64,000 bases of DNA from JAHRVQ01 sp963976815. GTDB taxonomy: Bacteria > Pseudomonadota > Gammaproteobacteria > Pseudomonadales > Azotimanducaceae. The stretch is taken from the NCBI GenBank assembly GCA_963976815.1, contig CAXBLU010000003.1, positions 434,001 through 498,000 on the forward strand. Reading direction: 5' to 3'. The notes under the pieces were generated by a model that saw nothing but the letters and a program-made list of their open reading frames with translations, did no database searches and had not been told where the DNA came from. Of this stretch, positions 24,720-33,422 are shown in pieces (positions within the stretch are counted from its first letter, which is position 1; every line of letters begins with the position of its first letter). Made by a program: the position numbers and the translations under genes.

Positions 24720-25547
24720 GTGCAACAAAACCTAGACGACATCCGCAACGAACTTCTCGACGCTATCAAAAATGACGGCCTTGTCTTACCCACCATGCCC
24801 GAGGTTGCACTACGCCTACGCGAGGTTGCAGAGGATGAAAATGCCAATGTGCAGTCAATCGCAAAGGTTATCGGAAATGATGCAGCCTTAACCGCTCGCA
24901 TCATTCGAATTGCCAACAGCCCTTTAGTACGCGGCGTTCAAACCGTTGAAGACTTACAGATGGCCGTCAGCCGCATGGGAATGGAATACACGGCAAATCT
25001 GGCGATAGGCATTGCTATGGAACAACTCTTTCAGGCCACATCCGACGCTGTAGACGAACGGATGCGAAAGACCTGGGCACACTCAACCGATGTAGCTAGC
25101 CTAAGCCATGTCCTGTGTCAGCACTTCACAGACCTGAGACCAGATCAAGCAACGCTTGCGGGGTTAATCCACGAAATTGGCAAACTACCAATTCTTGCCT
25201 GGGCTGACGAACACGACTGGGATGAAGCCACAATCGATGAAGTCACCGAACAACTCCATCCTGAATTTGGTCGTATGATTCTGGAGGCCTGGGACTTCCC
25301 GGAAGAATTGCTTGATGTACCCCTTAGATACACTCAATTTGATCGCCTGGTGGAAGCCGCTGACTACGTTGACGTTGTCATGGTCGCAAATCTACACAGC
25401 TATGCGGGGACAGATCATCCCTACAGTTCTCTGGACTGGACCAAAATCCACGCGTTTGAAAACCTGGGCATCGATATTGATGTAGTCATGGAAGACGAAT
25501 CTGAAATTGAGCAGGAAGTACAAGCCGCTAAGGGTTTACTCACCTAA
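24720..25547 (+). CDS. HDOD domain protein
   Basis: Residues 20-215 form an HDOD domain, beginning with LVLPTMPEVALRLREVAEDE and including GLIHEIGKLPIL, where a partial His-Asp remnant is seen. HDOD proteins are signalling relatives of HD phosphohydrolases, usually without demonstrated catalysis. No second output domain is present; the C-terminal 60 residues are acidic. The start is GTG 24720, with AGGA about 11 bases upstream. It ends inside the converging phosphotransferase gene (12-base overlap). Confidence 0.85.
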   Translation: MQQNLDDIRNELLDAIKNDGLVLPTMPEVALRLREVAEDENANVQSIAKVIGNDAALTARIIRIANSPLVRGVQTVEDLQMAVSRMGMEYTANLAIGIAMEQLFQATSDAVDERMRKTWAHSTDVASLSHVLCQHFTDLRPDQATLAGLIHEIGKLPILAWADEHDWDEATIDEVTEQLHPEFGRMILEAWDFPEELLDVPLRYTQFDRLVEAADYVDVVMVANLHSYAGTDHPYSSLDWTKIHAFENLGIDIDVVMEDESEIEQEVQAAKGLLT

Positions 25548-26453
25548 CAATTCTCGTAGCGCCACCAGTATCGCGATGCCTTTTTCACAGGGATCGCCCG
25601 ATGAAATTTGCCAACAGGTCGACAGAGTCGCATCAATATACGTGACCGCCATCAGGGTTTTAGCGCTCGAGGGCAAGACTGTGGCCGCCACCTCACATCT
25701 TCGGCGCAGTAGTCTGAGCCTGTCCTGATGGGTGATGTCACCAGCGACTTCATCCTCCAAAAAATTATGTAAGAATCGACCGGCTTCTAGCACTGCTGGG
25801 CCAATCACTCCCTTGGGGTCAATGATTTTCCAACGGTCTCCATCCAGCAGAATGTTTTCATGATGGCAATCGCCATGCAGCATACAATCGGGAAGGCCTC
25901 TTAGAGGCTCAAACAATGTTTGCGCCTGTTCGATGTGAGAAAGAAAGTTCGAATCTACCGAGCCGCTATTCCGATACTCCTTAAAGGCCTTTGACAGCCA
26001 CTCATCGAACCGCGGCAATCCATCTGGGCATATTGGCCGGGGTAGATCCCGGTGTAAGGTTAAGGCTGCCTTAATCGCCGATTCATCACGGATCGATTGC
26101 CGCAGCGTCGTGCCTGGATTCAGTCTTTCCAACACAATCCCATAGCCGGCTGGTTCGTTTTCAAGCAAGCGCGCGACCGGTGCCTTTGCGGTGAGATAGG
26201 CTTTTAACGCTATGGCTTCAGTGATTTGTTCAGGGTGCGGATGACCCATTTTTAGCACCAGGGACCGACCCGACGTATCTTGAACAAAATAGACCTGATT
26301 AGTCGGCCAGCCAACTTTTGCAGCGTCTATCACGGTCAATCCCCATCTCTCAAGATAATCGGCCAGAAGCCCAGGGTAGTTTTGAATCCATTCCTCAGCG
26401 GAGTCAGGAAAGATCTTCCGAATCGCCTTAAGGGATGACTCAGTCAACTCCAT
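25536..26453 (-). CDS. APH(6)/hydroxyurea-type phosphotransferase family protein
   Basis: A kinase-fold protein of 305 residues. The catalytic loop LHGDCHHENILLDGDRW and the metal-binding IIDPKGVIGPA match the Pfam family that holds streptomycin 6-kinases and hydroxyurea phosphotransferase. The nucleotide-binding Lys is in SLVLKMGHPHPEQI. The true substrate cannot be told from sequence; many chromosomal members are not resistance genes. It follows mmsB by five bases, so it may be expressed with valine catabolism. Confidence 0.78.
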   Translation of the reverse strand: MELTESSLKAIRKIFPDSAEEWIQNYPGLLADYLERWGLTVIDAAKVGWPTNQVYFVQDTSGRSLVLKMGHPHPEQITEAIALKAYLTAKAPVARLLENEPAGYGIVLERLNPGTTLRQSIRDESAIKAALTLHRDLPRPICPDGLPRFDEWLSKAFKEYRNSGSVDSNFLSHIEQAQTLFEPLRGLPDCMLHGDCHHENILLDGDRWKIIDPKGVIGPAVLEAGRFLHNFLEDEVAGDITHQDRLRLLRRRCEVAATVLPSSAKTLMAVTYIDATLSTCWQISSGDPCEKGIAILVALRELLGE

Positions 26454-26458
26454 TGCTA

Positions 26459-27346
26459 TTAGCTATCCTGAAACAACTTTTGAATCGCAGAAAAATCTTT
26501 TCGACCATGGCCGGATTTTCTTAAGTTCAAGTAAAGGTTTCTGGCAAGGGAACCCATGGGTGTCGCTGCCCCTTTGTCCATGGCAGCTTCCATTGCAAGC
26601 CCCAGGTCTTTAATCATCAGATCGACAAGAAAGCCGCCCTCGTAATCCTTAGACGCTGGCGCATTCTCCATCACGCCGGGATAAGGGTTGTAGACTTCAA
26701 GGGCCCAGTTTCCACCTGAACTCTTGCGCATAATCTCTGACAGTACAGACGCGTCAAGCCCATTATCAACACCCAGTTGCAGGGCTTCTGCAGTCCCGGT
26801 CATCAGTACCGACAGGAGCATATTGTTGCAAATTTTAGCAACCTGGCCGGCACCAGCTTCTCCAGCATGGAAGATGTTTTTACCCATGTCTTCTAAAATG
26901 GGACGCGCTTGTTCTAAACCCTCGTTACTGCCGCCGACAATAAAAGTTAGAGTGCCGTTTACAGCCCCACCAACACCGCCGGAAACCGGTGCGTCAATCA
27001 TAGTGACACCTTTCGCTTCGGCACCAGCAGAAACCTGACGAGCAGTTTCTGGGGCGATGGTACTGCAGTCAATGACCAGAGTAGAAGCTGATAGGTGATT
27101 CAGAATTCCGTTCTCCCCGAGATACAACGTGGCAACGTGAACTGATGCCGGCAGCATGGAGATAAATACATCAACGTCCGTAGCGGCAATGGCTGCCGAG
27201 CTGGCGACGGTTGCCCCGGCCTTTTCTGATTGGCTAATCAGCTCCGGGACCAGGTCAAATACTTTGACCGAGTGACCTGCCTTTAAGAGATTGGCTGCCA
27301 TTGGACCGCCCATATTACCAAGACCTACAAATCCGATTGTTGCCAT
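26459..27346 (-). CDS. mmsB: 3-hydroxyisobutyrate dehydrogenase
   Basis: Oxidises 3-hydroxyisobutyrate to methylmalonate semialdehyde with NAD+ in valine catabolism. The Rossmann start is IGFVGLGNMGGPMAANLLKAG; the substrate loop DAPVSGGVGGA and the catalytic Lys in GQVAKICNN are intact. It has 295 residues. It is separated from the main valine operon by 301 bases but is on the same strand and in the same pathway. Confidence 0.94.
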   Translation of the reverse strand: MATIGFVGLGNMGGPMAANLLKAGHSVKVFDLVPELISQSEKAGATVASSAAIAATDVDVFISMLPASVHVATLYLGENGILNHLSASTLVIDCSTIAPETARQVSAGAEAKGVTMIDAPVSGGVGGAVNGTLTFIVGGSNEGLEQARPILEDMGKNIFHAGEAGAGQVAKICNNMLLSVLMTGTAEALQLGVDNGLDASVLSEIMRKSSGGNWALEVYNPYPGVMENAPASKDYEGGFLVDLMIKDLGLAMEAAMDKGAATPMGSLARNLYLNLRKSGHGRKDFSAIQKLFQDS

Positions 27347-27647
27347 TTTTTATTCCTCTTTAATCATTGAAAATAGTCCGCATTCGCCAATGAAGTCATA
27401 GTGGCTCGCAAACGCCAAACCATGTGTTCTGCCTCAGACCTTTAGAAAAACAAAACTCTATGAATAAGTGTTTCGGGCTGTCAGCGGGAATTCTTTGCTC
27501 CGCTGCTTGTGGCCCTCCGCTGCTTGTGGTCCTCCGGGCTACCCGAACCAGGTCGTGAGCCCCTTCGGGTCTCTCGACACGTCATTCGGCACTGCGCTTT
27601 TATGCTGCGCAACGAACACCCACTGACTCAGTTACCTCCAAACAGTT
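27347..27647. other. Intergenic spacer between mmsB and the hydrolase gene, with a 17-bp doublet
   Basis: No coding frame is credible. A 17-bp direct repeat (CTCCGCTGCTTGTGGYC) occurs at 27498-27514 and 27515-27531 with one mismatch. A weak hairpin GAGCCC-CTTC-GGGTCTC lies near 27558-27574. It may hold an attenuator or terminator that separates mmsB from the genes upstream, but nothing is decisive. Confidence 0.5.
27498..27531. repeat. 17-bp tandem duplication
   Basis: Two adjacent 17-bp units differing at one base, followed by a partial third unit (CTCCGG). No coding meaning is apparent. Confidence 0.85.
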
Positions 27648-28757
27648 CTAATCTAGATCGTTGAGCGGATGTGTATCCCAGGGGGATGTAAAATGCGCAT
27701 CAATATATTCTTTTGGCACCGCTCCCATCTCCGCATGCTGCCATTTCGGCTCGCCGTCTTTATCAATTAATAATGCTCTGACGCCTTCCGCAAAATCACG
27801 GTGACGACTGCATTGGGTGGCGAGTGTCAGCTCCTGGATGAGCATGTCTTTTAGGCCCATGGTTTTAGCGCGGCGGAACTGTTCAACAATAATTTGTGCT
27901 GTGGTTGGTGCGCCGTTTGAGAAAGTAGCAGCGGCCTTGGCCAACCAGGGGTTCTCTGCAAATTTGGGTAGCGCATCAACAAAACTTGCTACGGGATTCT
28001 CAGCTGACAAGCATTGAGTCATAACGTCTTTGATCAGCGCTTCATGTTCTTCGAGCTGACTGGCGGGAAACTCTCCTGTGTCTTTGTGAACTTCAAGAAC
28101 CGTCGTGATTCCTGCGCTTGGATCAGCCGCGTCAACCTGCTGTAAAAGTGCCGCCAGGGTTTCTGCTTTGTACTCGTTGAGAAGCAGATGATTCACTAAT
28201 CCCACCTTTTGTGCGTCCGCGCCGTTAATTTGCGCTCCTGTTAAGGCAAGGAAATTGGCGAAGTATTCCGGCATCTGCACAAAAGACCAGGTAGCACCGG
28301 CATCGGGGATTAAACCAATGGTGATTTCCGGCATGGCAATACGGGTTTTTTCAGTACCAATTCGATACTGGCAGGCAGAGGCAATACCGAGCCCGCCCCC
28401 CATAACAACGCCGTGACCCCAGACGATGGTGGGTTTGCTATAGGTATGAATCAGGTAATCGAGTCGATATTCGCGTTCGAAGAATGCTTCACAATAGGGG
28501 CAAGGACCGCCGGGATGCTCAACCATATCGTGATACAGATTTTGAATATCGCCACCGGCACAAAAAGCTCTATCCCCTGCGCCTTCGAACCAGACAAAAG
28601 CGACTTCGGAATCCTGTTCCCATGCCTGTAGCTGATCCGTCAGCAGATCAACCATATTGAGAGTTAAGCTGTTGAGGGTTTTCTCTACATTCAGCGTGGC
28701 AATTCCAGCAAAACCTCCTTCAGTCAGAGGTTCCCTGCGAAAAAGTACTTCGCTCAT
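27648..28757 (-). CDS. 3-hydroxyisobutyryl-CoA hydrolase
   Basis: A crotonase-fold thioesterase releasing 3-hydroxyisobutyrate from its CoA ester, which removes the toxic methacrylyl-CoA branch in valine breakdown. The oxyanion region is GDRAFCAGGDIQNLY, and the GVVMGGGLGIA and MPEITIGLIPDAGATW motifs carry the conserved Glu and Asp of HIBCH rather than of hydratases. I choose ATG 28757, which overlaps the preceding stop by one base (TAATG), giving 369 residues; an upstream TTG is less likely. The long C-terminal part after residue 250 is specific to this branch. Confidence 0.9.
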   Translation of the reverse strand: MSEVLFRREPLTEGGFAGIATLNVEKTLNSLTLNMVDLLTDQLQAWEQDSEVAFVWFEGAGDRAFCAGGDIQNLYHDMVEHPGGPCPYCEAFFEREYRLDYLIHTYSKPTIVWGHGVVMGGGLGIASACQYRIGTEKTRIAMPEITIGLIPDAGATWSFVQMPEYFANFLALTGAQINGADAQKVGLVNHLLLNEYKAETLAALLQQVDAADPSAGITTVLEVHKDTGEFPASQLEEHEALIKDVMTQCLSAENPVASFVDALPKFAENPWLAKAAATFSNGAPTTAQIIVEQFRRAKTMGLKDMLIQELTLATQCSRHRDFAEGVRALLIDKDGEPKWQHAEMGAVPKEYIDAHFTSPWDTHPLNDLD

Positions 28758-29533
28758 TAGGTGTTCGTCCAAACAGGTTTACGCTTTTCTAAAAATGCAT
28801 TGACGCCTTCAGCCTGGTCTTTGGTGTCAAACAGATCAACAAAGGCATCTCGTTCCGTCCCGTAGGCATCGGTGATAGCACCGGATCGAGCCGCCATGAT
28901 CAAGCCTTTACAGGCAGTCACACTGGTAGGACTTTGATTTTCAACTTTTGCGGCCAAGGCAAGTGCAGCACCCAGGCTGGCGCCCTGGGGCACAACTTCT
29001 TCCACAAGGCCAATTTGTAGGGCTTTTTCTGCATCAACACGCTCGCCACACAAAATCATTCGCTTTGCCCAGCCCTCGCCAACCGCCCAGGAAAGGTGCT
29101 GGGTGCCGAGACCGGAAGGCAATAAGCCGACGGTCGCTTCCGGCAATGCCATGACAGCCTGGGCTTCTGCAATTCGAATATCACAGGCCAGTGCACATTC
29201 AAGTCCGCCACCCATCGCATAACCGTTAATGGCCGCAATCGAGACGCCACGAAATTTACTCAGGGCTTCAAAGGCCGCGCCAAACTTATCAGCGAGATCC
29301 CGGGCAACGGCCTTGTCTCCCGAGGCAAACATTTTTAAGTCAGCACCGGCGGAGAAAAACTTCTCGCCCTGTCCGGTGATCACAATGCTGTAGCACTCAT
29401 CATCTTGATTCAATTGCTCAACCATTTCTTTCATGGCTGTCAGGTTATCGCTATCCCAGGTGTTAGCAGATGGATTATTGATGGTGAGCAAGGCCGTATG
29501 ACCGCGCATTTCTAGTAGAAGTTTATCTGTCAC
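28757..29533 (-). CDS. Enoyl-CoA hydratase
   Basis: A 258-residue crotonase. Oxyanion motif: KFFSAGADLKMFA; catalytic glutamates: GGGLECALACD and LPEATVGLLPSG. In this operon the likely substrate is methacrylyl-CoA, hydrated to 3-hydroxyisobutyryl-CoA. It is coupled to the hydrolase downstream. The C-terminal FLEKRKPVW is a common crotonase end. The substrate is assigned from context, not from residues. Confidence 0.9.
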   Translation of the reverse strand: MTDKLLLEMRGHTALLTINNPSANTWDSDNLTAMKEMVEQLNQDDECYSIVITGQGEKFFSAGADLKMFASGDKAVARDLADKFGAAFEALSKFRGVSIAAINGYAMGGGLECALACDIRIAEAQAVMALPEATVGLLPSGLGTQHLSWAVGEGWAKRMILCGERVDAEKALQIGLVEEVVPQGASLGAALALAAKVENQSPTSVTACKGLIMAARSGAITDAYGTERDAFVDLFDTKDQAEGVNAFLEKRKPVWTNT

Positions 29534-29581
29534 TTTAGGCTGTCCTGTACTTGTTAAACGCTATTAGGAGTTAGAGAAGAT

Positions 29582-30601
29582 TCAAGCAGAGGCCGAATCT
29601 TTTGCTGGTTCTGCCAGGTTCTTAAACGCTTCTGCGGCAAGCTCGTAGGAGCGAATTCGCTTGGGATGTTCAAACACCGAAGACACAATCATCAACTCGT
29701 CTACCTGGGTTTCTTCAATAAATGACTTCAGTTTGGTCTCAACCGAGCTAGCTGAACCCACCGCAGAACATCGACTAATGTCATGCACCATTTGTTTTTC
29801 ACCCGAGCTTAAACTCTCTTCGAAGCCTTCCACAGGCGGTGGAAGTTGACCCGGTGTCCCCCTGCGCAAATTAACAAAAGATTGCAGCGAAGAAGATCGT
29901 AAGTAGTGTGCTTCCTCGTCGGTATCCGCCGCGCAAATATTGAAGCCCAACATGACATAGGGCTTGCTGAGCTGTTCAGAGGGTTTGAATGTCTCACGAT
30001 AAATCTTAATTGCATCATCCATTTGCGCGGGCGCAAAATGCGAAGCAAAGGCAAAGGGCAATCCAATCATCGCCGCTAGCTGGGCGCCAAACAAACTGGA
30101 ACCAAGAATCCAAAGTGGCACATTGGTATCAGCGCCGGGGGTGGCAATAACTCGTTGACCCTCGACGGGTTTCTTTAGGTAATACTGAAGTTCCATGACA
30201 TCCCGGGGGAAGTCCTGGACATCTCCCGTTAACGTGCGTCGCAACGCCTGCATGGTAATTTGGTCCGTACCCGGCGCTCGCCCAAGGCCCAGATCAATTC
30301 GATTGGGATAAAGAGATGCCAGGGTACCAAACTGCTCTGCGATCATCAGCGGCGCATGGTTCGGAAGCATGATGCCACCGGCACCAACTCGAATCGTTGC
30401 TGTGCCACCGGCTAAATGCCCAATCACCACAGCAGTAGCTGAGCTCGCGATGCCGCGCATATTGTGATGTTCAGCAACCCAGTATCGATTGTAACCCCAG
30501 GCCTCAGCGTGCTGAGCAAGATCAAGTGAATGTTGTAATGCCTCACTAGCGTTACTTCCCATCACAATGGGGGCAAGGTCAAGAACAGAGTGTTTAGTCA
30601 T
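29582..30601 (-). CDS. LLM-class flavin-dependent oxidoreductase (luciferase-like)
   Basis: A 339-residue TIM-barrel flavoprotein. The motifs AEAWGYNRYWVAEHHN and IRVGAGGIMLPNHAPL, followed by LDLGLGRAPGTD, are those of the YhbW-type luciferase-like monooxygenases. It lies within the valine operon between the acyl-CoA dehydrogenase and the hydratase, 11 bases after the former. It has no known step in valine breakdown; perhaps it oxidises a side product, or it is a passenger. The substrate is unknown. Confidence 0.86.
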   Translation of the reverse strand: MTKHSVLDLAPIVMGSNASEALQHSLDLAQHAEAWGYNRYWVAEHHNMRGIASSATAVVIGHLAGGTATIRVGAGGIMLPNHAPLMIAEQFGTLASLYPNRIDLGLGRAPGTDQITMQALRRTLTGDVQDFPRDVMELQYYLKKPVEGQRVIATPGADTNVPLWILGSSLFGAQLAAMIGLPFAFASHFAPAQMDDAIKIYRETFKPSEQLSKPYVMLGFNICAADTDEEAHYLRSSSLQSFVNLRRGTPGQLPPPVEGFEESLSSGEKQMVHDISRCSAVGSASSVETKLKSFIEETQVDELMIVSSVFEHPKRIRSYELAAEAFKNLAEPAKDSASA

Positions 30602-30612
30602 AGGAGAATCGT

Positions 30613-31773
30613 CTACAAAATTGCTTCGGGGTCAGCCATCGAGAGCAGTCGCCTCGATATAATCAGCCGCATAATTTCGTTAGTGCCTTCTAATATCTGA
30701 TGGACACGGGTATCCCGAATATATCGCTCGAGGGGATACTCCTGCATATAGCCGTACCCACCATGCAGTTGTAGCGCCTCATTACAGACCTTAAAACCAA
30801 TATCTGTGGCATAACGCTTTGCCATCGCGGAATAGGTTGACGCCTCGGGATGTTGCTGGTCAACCTTAAATGCCGCCAAACGCACCATTTGTCGGGCTGC
30901 CACCAATTCCGTCACCATATCCGCCAGTTTAAATTGTAACGCCTGAAACTCACTCAAACTTTGACCGAACTGCTTTCTCTCCAACATATATTGTTGGGCT
31001 CGATTGATCGCCGCTTGAGCTGTACCAATAGAGCAAGTCGCAATATTAATTCGACCACCATCCAAACCCTTCATGGCAATTTTGAATCCGTCACCTTCTT
31101 TACCCAATCTGTTAGAGACCGGTACTGCAACATTTTCAAAGGTAATTTCCCGGGTAGGCTGACTATGCCATCCCATCTTTTCTAGGTTCTGACCATAGGA
31201 GATGCCGGGCGAGTCAGCAGGTATCACCAGGGTAGAGATACCTTTTGCGCCAGCCTCTCCGGTGCGGAGCATGACAACCAGTACGTCGGTCTCACCGGCG
31301 CCGGATATAAACATCTTGCTACCATTCACAATGTACTGATCACCTGACAATTTAGCCTGGGTGCGAATTGACGCCGCATCAGATCCGGCACCGGGTTCAG
31401 TCAGACAATAACTTGCTAACTGTTCACCGGCGACAAGCCCGGGGCAGAATTTGGAAACCGTGGCCTCATCACCATATTCGGCAATGATCCACGTTGTCAT
31501 ATTATGAATGGATATAAATGCCGTGGTCGAGGTACAACCCATTGCAAGTTGCTCTAGCACCATACTCGAATCCAGCCGAGGCAAACCAAGACCGCCCACC
31601 TCCTCCGGACAATAGAGCCCGCAAAAACCTAATGCACCGGCGTCCTTGATGACGTCCCGGGGAAAAATATTTCCCGCATCCCACTCGGCGGCGTTCGGCG
31701 CCAGTGCCTTATCGGAAAACGATCGGGCCGCATCCCGATAGGCCACTTGATCTTCTGTAAGGTCAAAATCCAT
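30613..31773 (-). CDS. Acyl-CoA dehydrogenase, probably isobutyryl-CoA dehydrogenase
   Basis: An FAD enzyme of 386 residues. YCLTEPGAGSDAASI is the FAD/substrate signature, the C-terminal LQLHGGYGYMQEYPLERYIRDTR and ILEGTNEIMR contain the catalytic Glu region. Context (mmsA next to it, hydratase and hydrolase downstream) indicates isobutyryl-CoA as substrate, giving methacrylyl-CoA and passing electrons to ETF. It starts four bases after mmsA. Confidence 0.9.
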   Translation of the reverse strand: MDFDLTEDQVAYRDAARSFSDKALAPNAAEWDAGNIFPRDVIKDAGALGFCGLYCPEEVGGLGLPRLDSSMVLEQLAMGCTSTTAFISIHNMTTWIIAEYGDEATVSKFCPGLVAGEQLASYCLTEPGAGSDAASIRTQAKLSGDQYIVNGSKMFISGAGETDVLVVMLRTGEAGAKGISTLVIPADSPGISYGQNLEKMGWHSQPTREITFENVAVPVSNRLGKEGDGFKIAMKGLDGGRINIATCSIGTAQAAINRAQQYMLERKQFGQSLSEFQALQFKLADMVTELVAARQMVRLAAFKVDQQHPEASTYSAMAKRYATDIGFKVCNEALQLHGGYGYMQEYPLERYIRDTRVHQILEGTNEIMRLIISRRLLSMADPEAIL

Positions 31774-31777
31774 CTCG

Positions 31778-33271
31778 TTACTTCAGGCTAATGGTCATAT
31801 TGGCGGTGGCGACAGCGTCACTACTAAACCAACGGGCTGTAATGGTTTTTGTCTCGGTATAAAAACGGATTGCCTGCTTACCATAGGCATGCTGGTCGCC
31901 ATAGAACGAACCTTTCCAACCAGTAAAGGAAAAGAAGGGTAGTGGCACAGGAATTGGGATATTTATGCCCACCTGGCCCACTTCAATTTCGCTTTGGAAT
32001 TTTCGGGCCACGCCACCACTAGAAGTAAAAATCGAAACACCATTACCGAATGGGTTGGCGTTAATGGTTTCAATTGCGTCTTCTAACGAATCGGCATTCA
32101 TCGCAACCAACACAGGGCCAAAAATTTCATCGGTGTAGATTGTCATGTCGGCGGTGACGTCCTTGAACAGCGTGGGCCCAATCCAGTTACCGTCCGGTAG
32201 ACCTTCAACAGCACAATCGCTGCCATCCAACAAACACTCAGCACCCTCCTCTTTACCTTTTTGGATGTAGCCAAGGATGCGATCCCGGGCCTGCGCACTA
32301 ATTTGTGGCCCATAACCCGCACCATTGTCGTCCCAGGCACCGGGTCGAACCTTGGCCATTGCTTCTGCCACATCAGGAATCCAGGCCTGCGCCTCACCCA
32401 CAAACAGTGCAACGGAAATTGCCATACAGCGCTGACCCGCAGCGCCAATAGAAGCGCCTACCAATGCGTTGATTGCCTGATCTTTAGTTGCATCGGGCAT
32501 GATCACCATATGATTTTTGGCACCGGCCATACACTGCACTCGCTTCAAGTGATCGGTGCCGAGTCGATAAACATGCTGGCCAACAGGCACAGATCCAACA
32601 AAAGAAATCGCTTTAGTATCCTTGTGAGTAATCAAAGCATCCACCTGGTCTTTACCACCGTGAACAAGCTGAACCAGGTCTTTAGGAAAGCCACACTCGT
32701 AGAACAACTCAATAAGACGATTGGGTGTCATTGGATCCTGCTCAGAAGGCTTTAGAACAAAGGTATTACCGCAGGCGATGGCCATGGGGAACATCCAAAG
32801 CGGAATCATTGCAGGAAAGTTGAACGGGGTAATCCCAACACAAACACCGAGGGGTTGAATTAAACTGTAGGTATCAATTCCCCGGGCGACGTTTTCGGAG
32901 GTCTCACCCATCATCATGGCGGGCACATTACAGGCTTGTTCCGCGACTTCTATCCCACGCCAGACATCTCCCTGGGCATCAGCAAAGGTCTTACCGGTTT
33001 CCTGGGAGAGGATCTCAGCAATTTCATCCTGCTTCTCCTTTAACAGCATCTGATATTTCATCATCATTCGAGCACGTTCCGGTGCTGGAACCTGACGCCA
33101 TAACTCGAAGGCGGTCTTTGCTGCGGCAACAGCTCGATCAATTTCCTCCAGCGGGGTAACCGGCGCTTCAATCAGCACTTCCTGGGTGGCTGGATTGGTC
33201 ACGGCAATCGTTTGGGTTGCGCTGCTCGGGCGAAACGCCCCGTCTACATAGTTATCCAGTACTTTTGCCAT
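31778..33271 (-). CDS. mmsA: Methylmalonate-semialdehyde dehydrogenase (CoA-acylating)
   Basis: Converts methylmalonate semialdehyde to propionyl-CoA and CO2 with NAD+ and CoA. The catalytic Cys is in GAAGQRCMAIS; the CoA-acylating branch is marked by GVCVGITPFNFPAMIPLWM and the C-terminal SFTGWKGSFYGDQHAYG. The length is 497 residues. It is the first gene of the minus-strand valine operon and is divergent from a LysR regulator. Confidence 0.96.
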   Translation of the reverse strand: MAKVLDNYVDGAFRPSSATQTIAVTNPATQEVLIEAPVTPLEEIDRAVAAAKTAFELWRQVPAPERARMMMKYQMLLKEKQDEIAEILSQETGKTFADAQGDVWRGIEVAEQACNVPAMMMGETSENVARGIDTYSLIQPLGVCVGITPFNFPAMIPLWMFPMAIACGNTFVLKPSEQDPMTPNRLIELFYECGFPKDLVQLVHGGKDQVDALITHKDTKAISFVGSVPVGQHVYRLGTDHLKRVQCMAGAKNHMVIMPDATKDQAINALVGASIGAAGQRCMAISVALFVGEAQAWIPDVAEAMAKVRPGAWDDNGAGYGPQISAQARDRILGYIQKGKEEGAECLLDGSDCAVEGLPDGNWIGPTLFKDVTADMTIYTDEIFGPVLVAMNADSLEDAIETINANPFGNGVSIFTSSGGVARKFQSEIEVGQVGINIPIPVPLPFFSFTGWKGSFYGDQHAYGKQAIRFYTETKTITARWFSSDAVATANMTISLK

Positions 33272-33318
33272 GGTGATTCCTTTGCCGTTTAAATGGAGAT
33301 AATCACATCATAAAAGAT

Positions 33319-33372
33319 GCATTGTTGCAGGTGTACAGGCTACTATGCATCCTAATACTGCATTATTGCAGG
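33319..33372. promoter_or_regulatory. Paired operator-like sites between mmsA and the LysR gene
   Basis: GCATTGTTGCAGG at 33319-33331 recurs as GCATTATTGCAGG at 33360-33372, 41 bp apart or about four helical turns. Each begins with a near-dyad TGCATTRTTGCA, and a further TGCA lies between them at 33346-33349. The site lies about 50 bases from both start codons, as expected for a LysR-type regulator of a divergent target. Confidence 0.6.
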
Positions 33373-33422
33373 CATACTCGTCGTAAAACTTGCAGCCATC
33401 AGCTCCATAGCCAGGACCTAAT

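Noticed and set aside
27558..27574. Rho-independent terminator after the hydrolase gene
   Set aside because: The stem is imperfect and no T-run follows; recorded only as a weak hairpin in the spacer.
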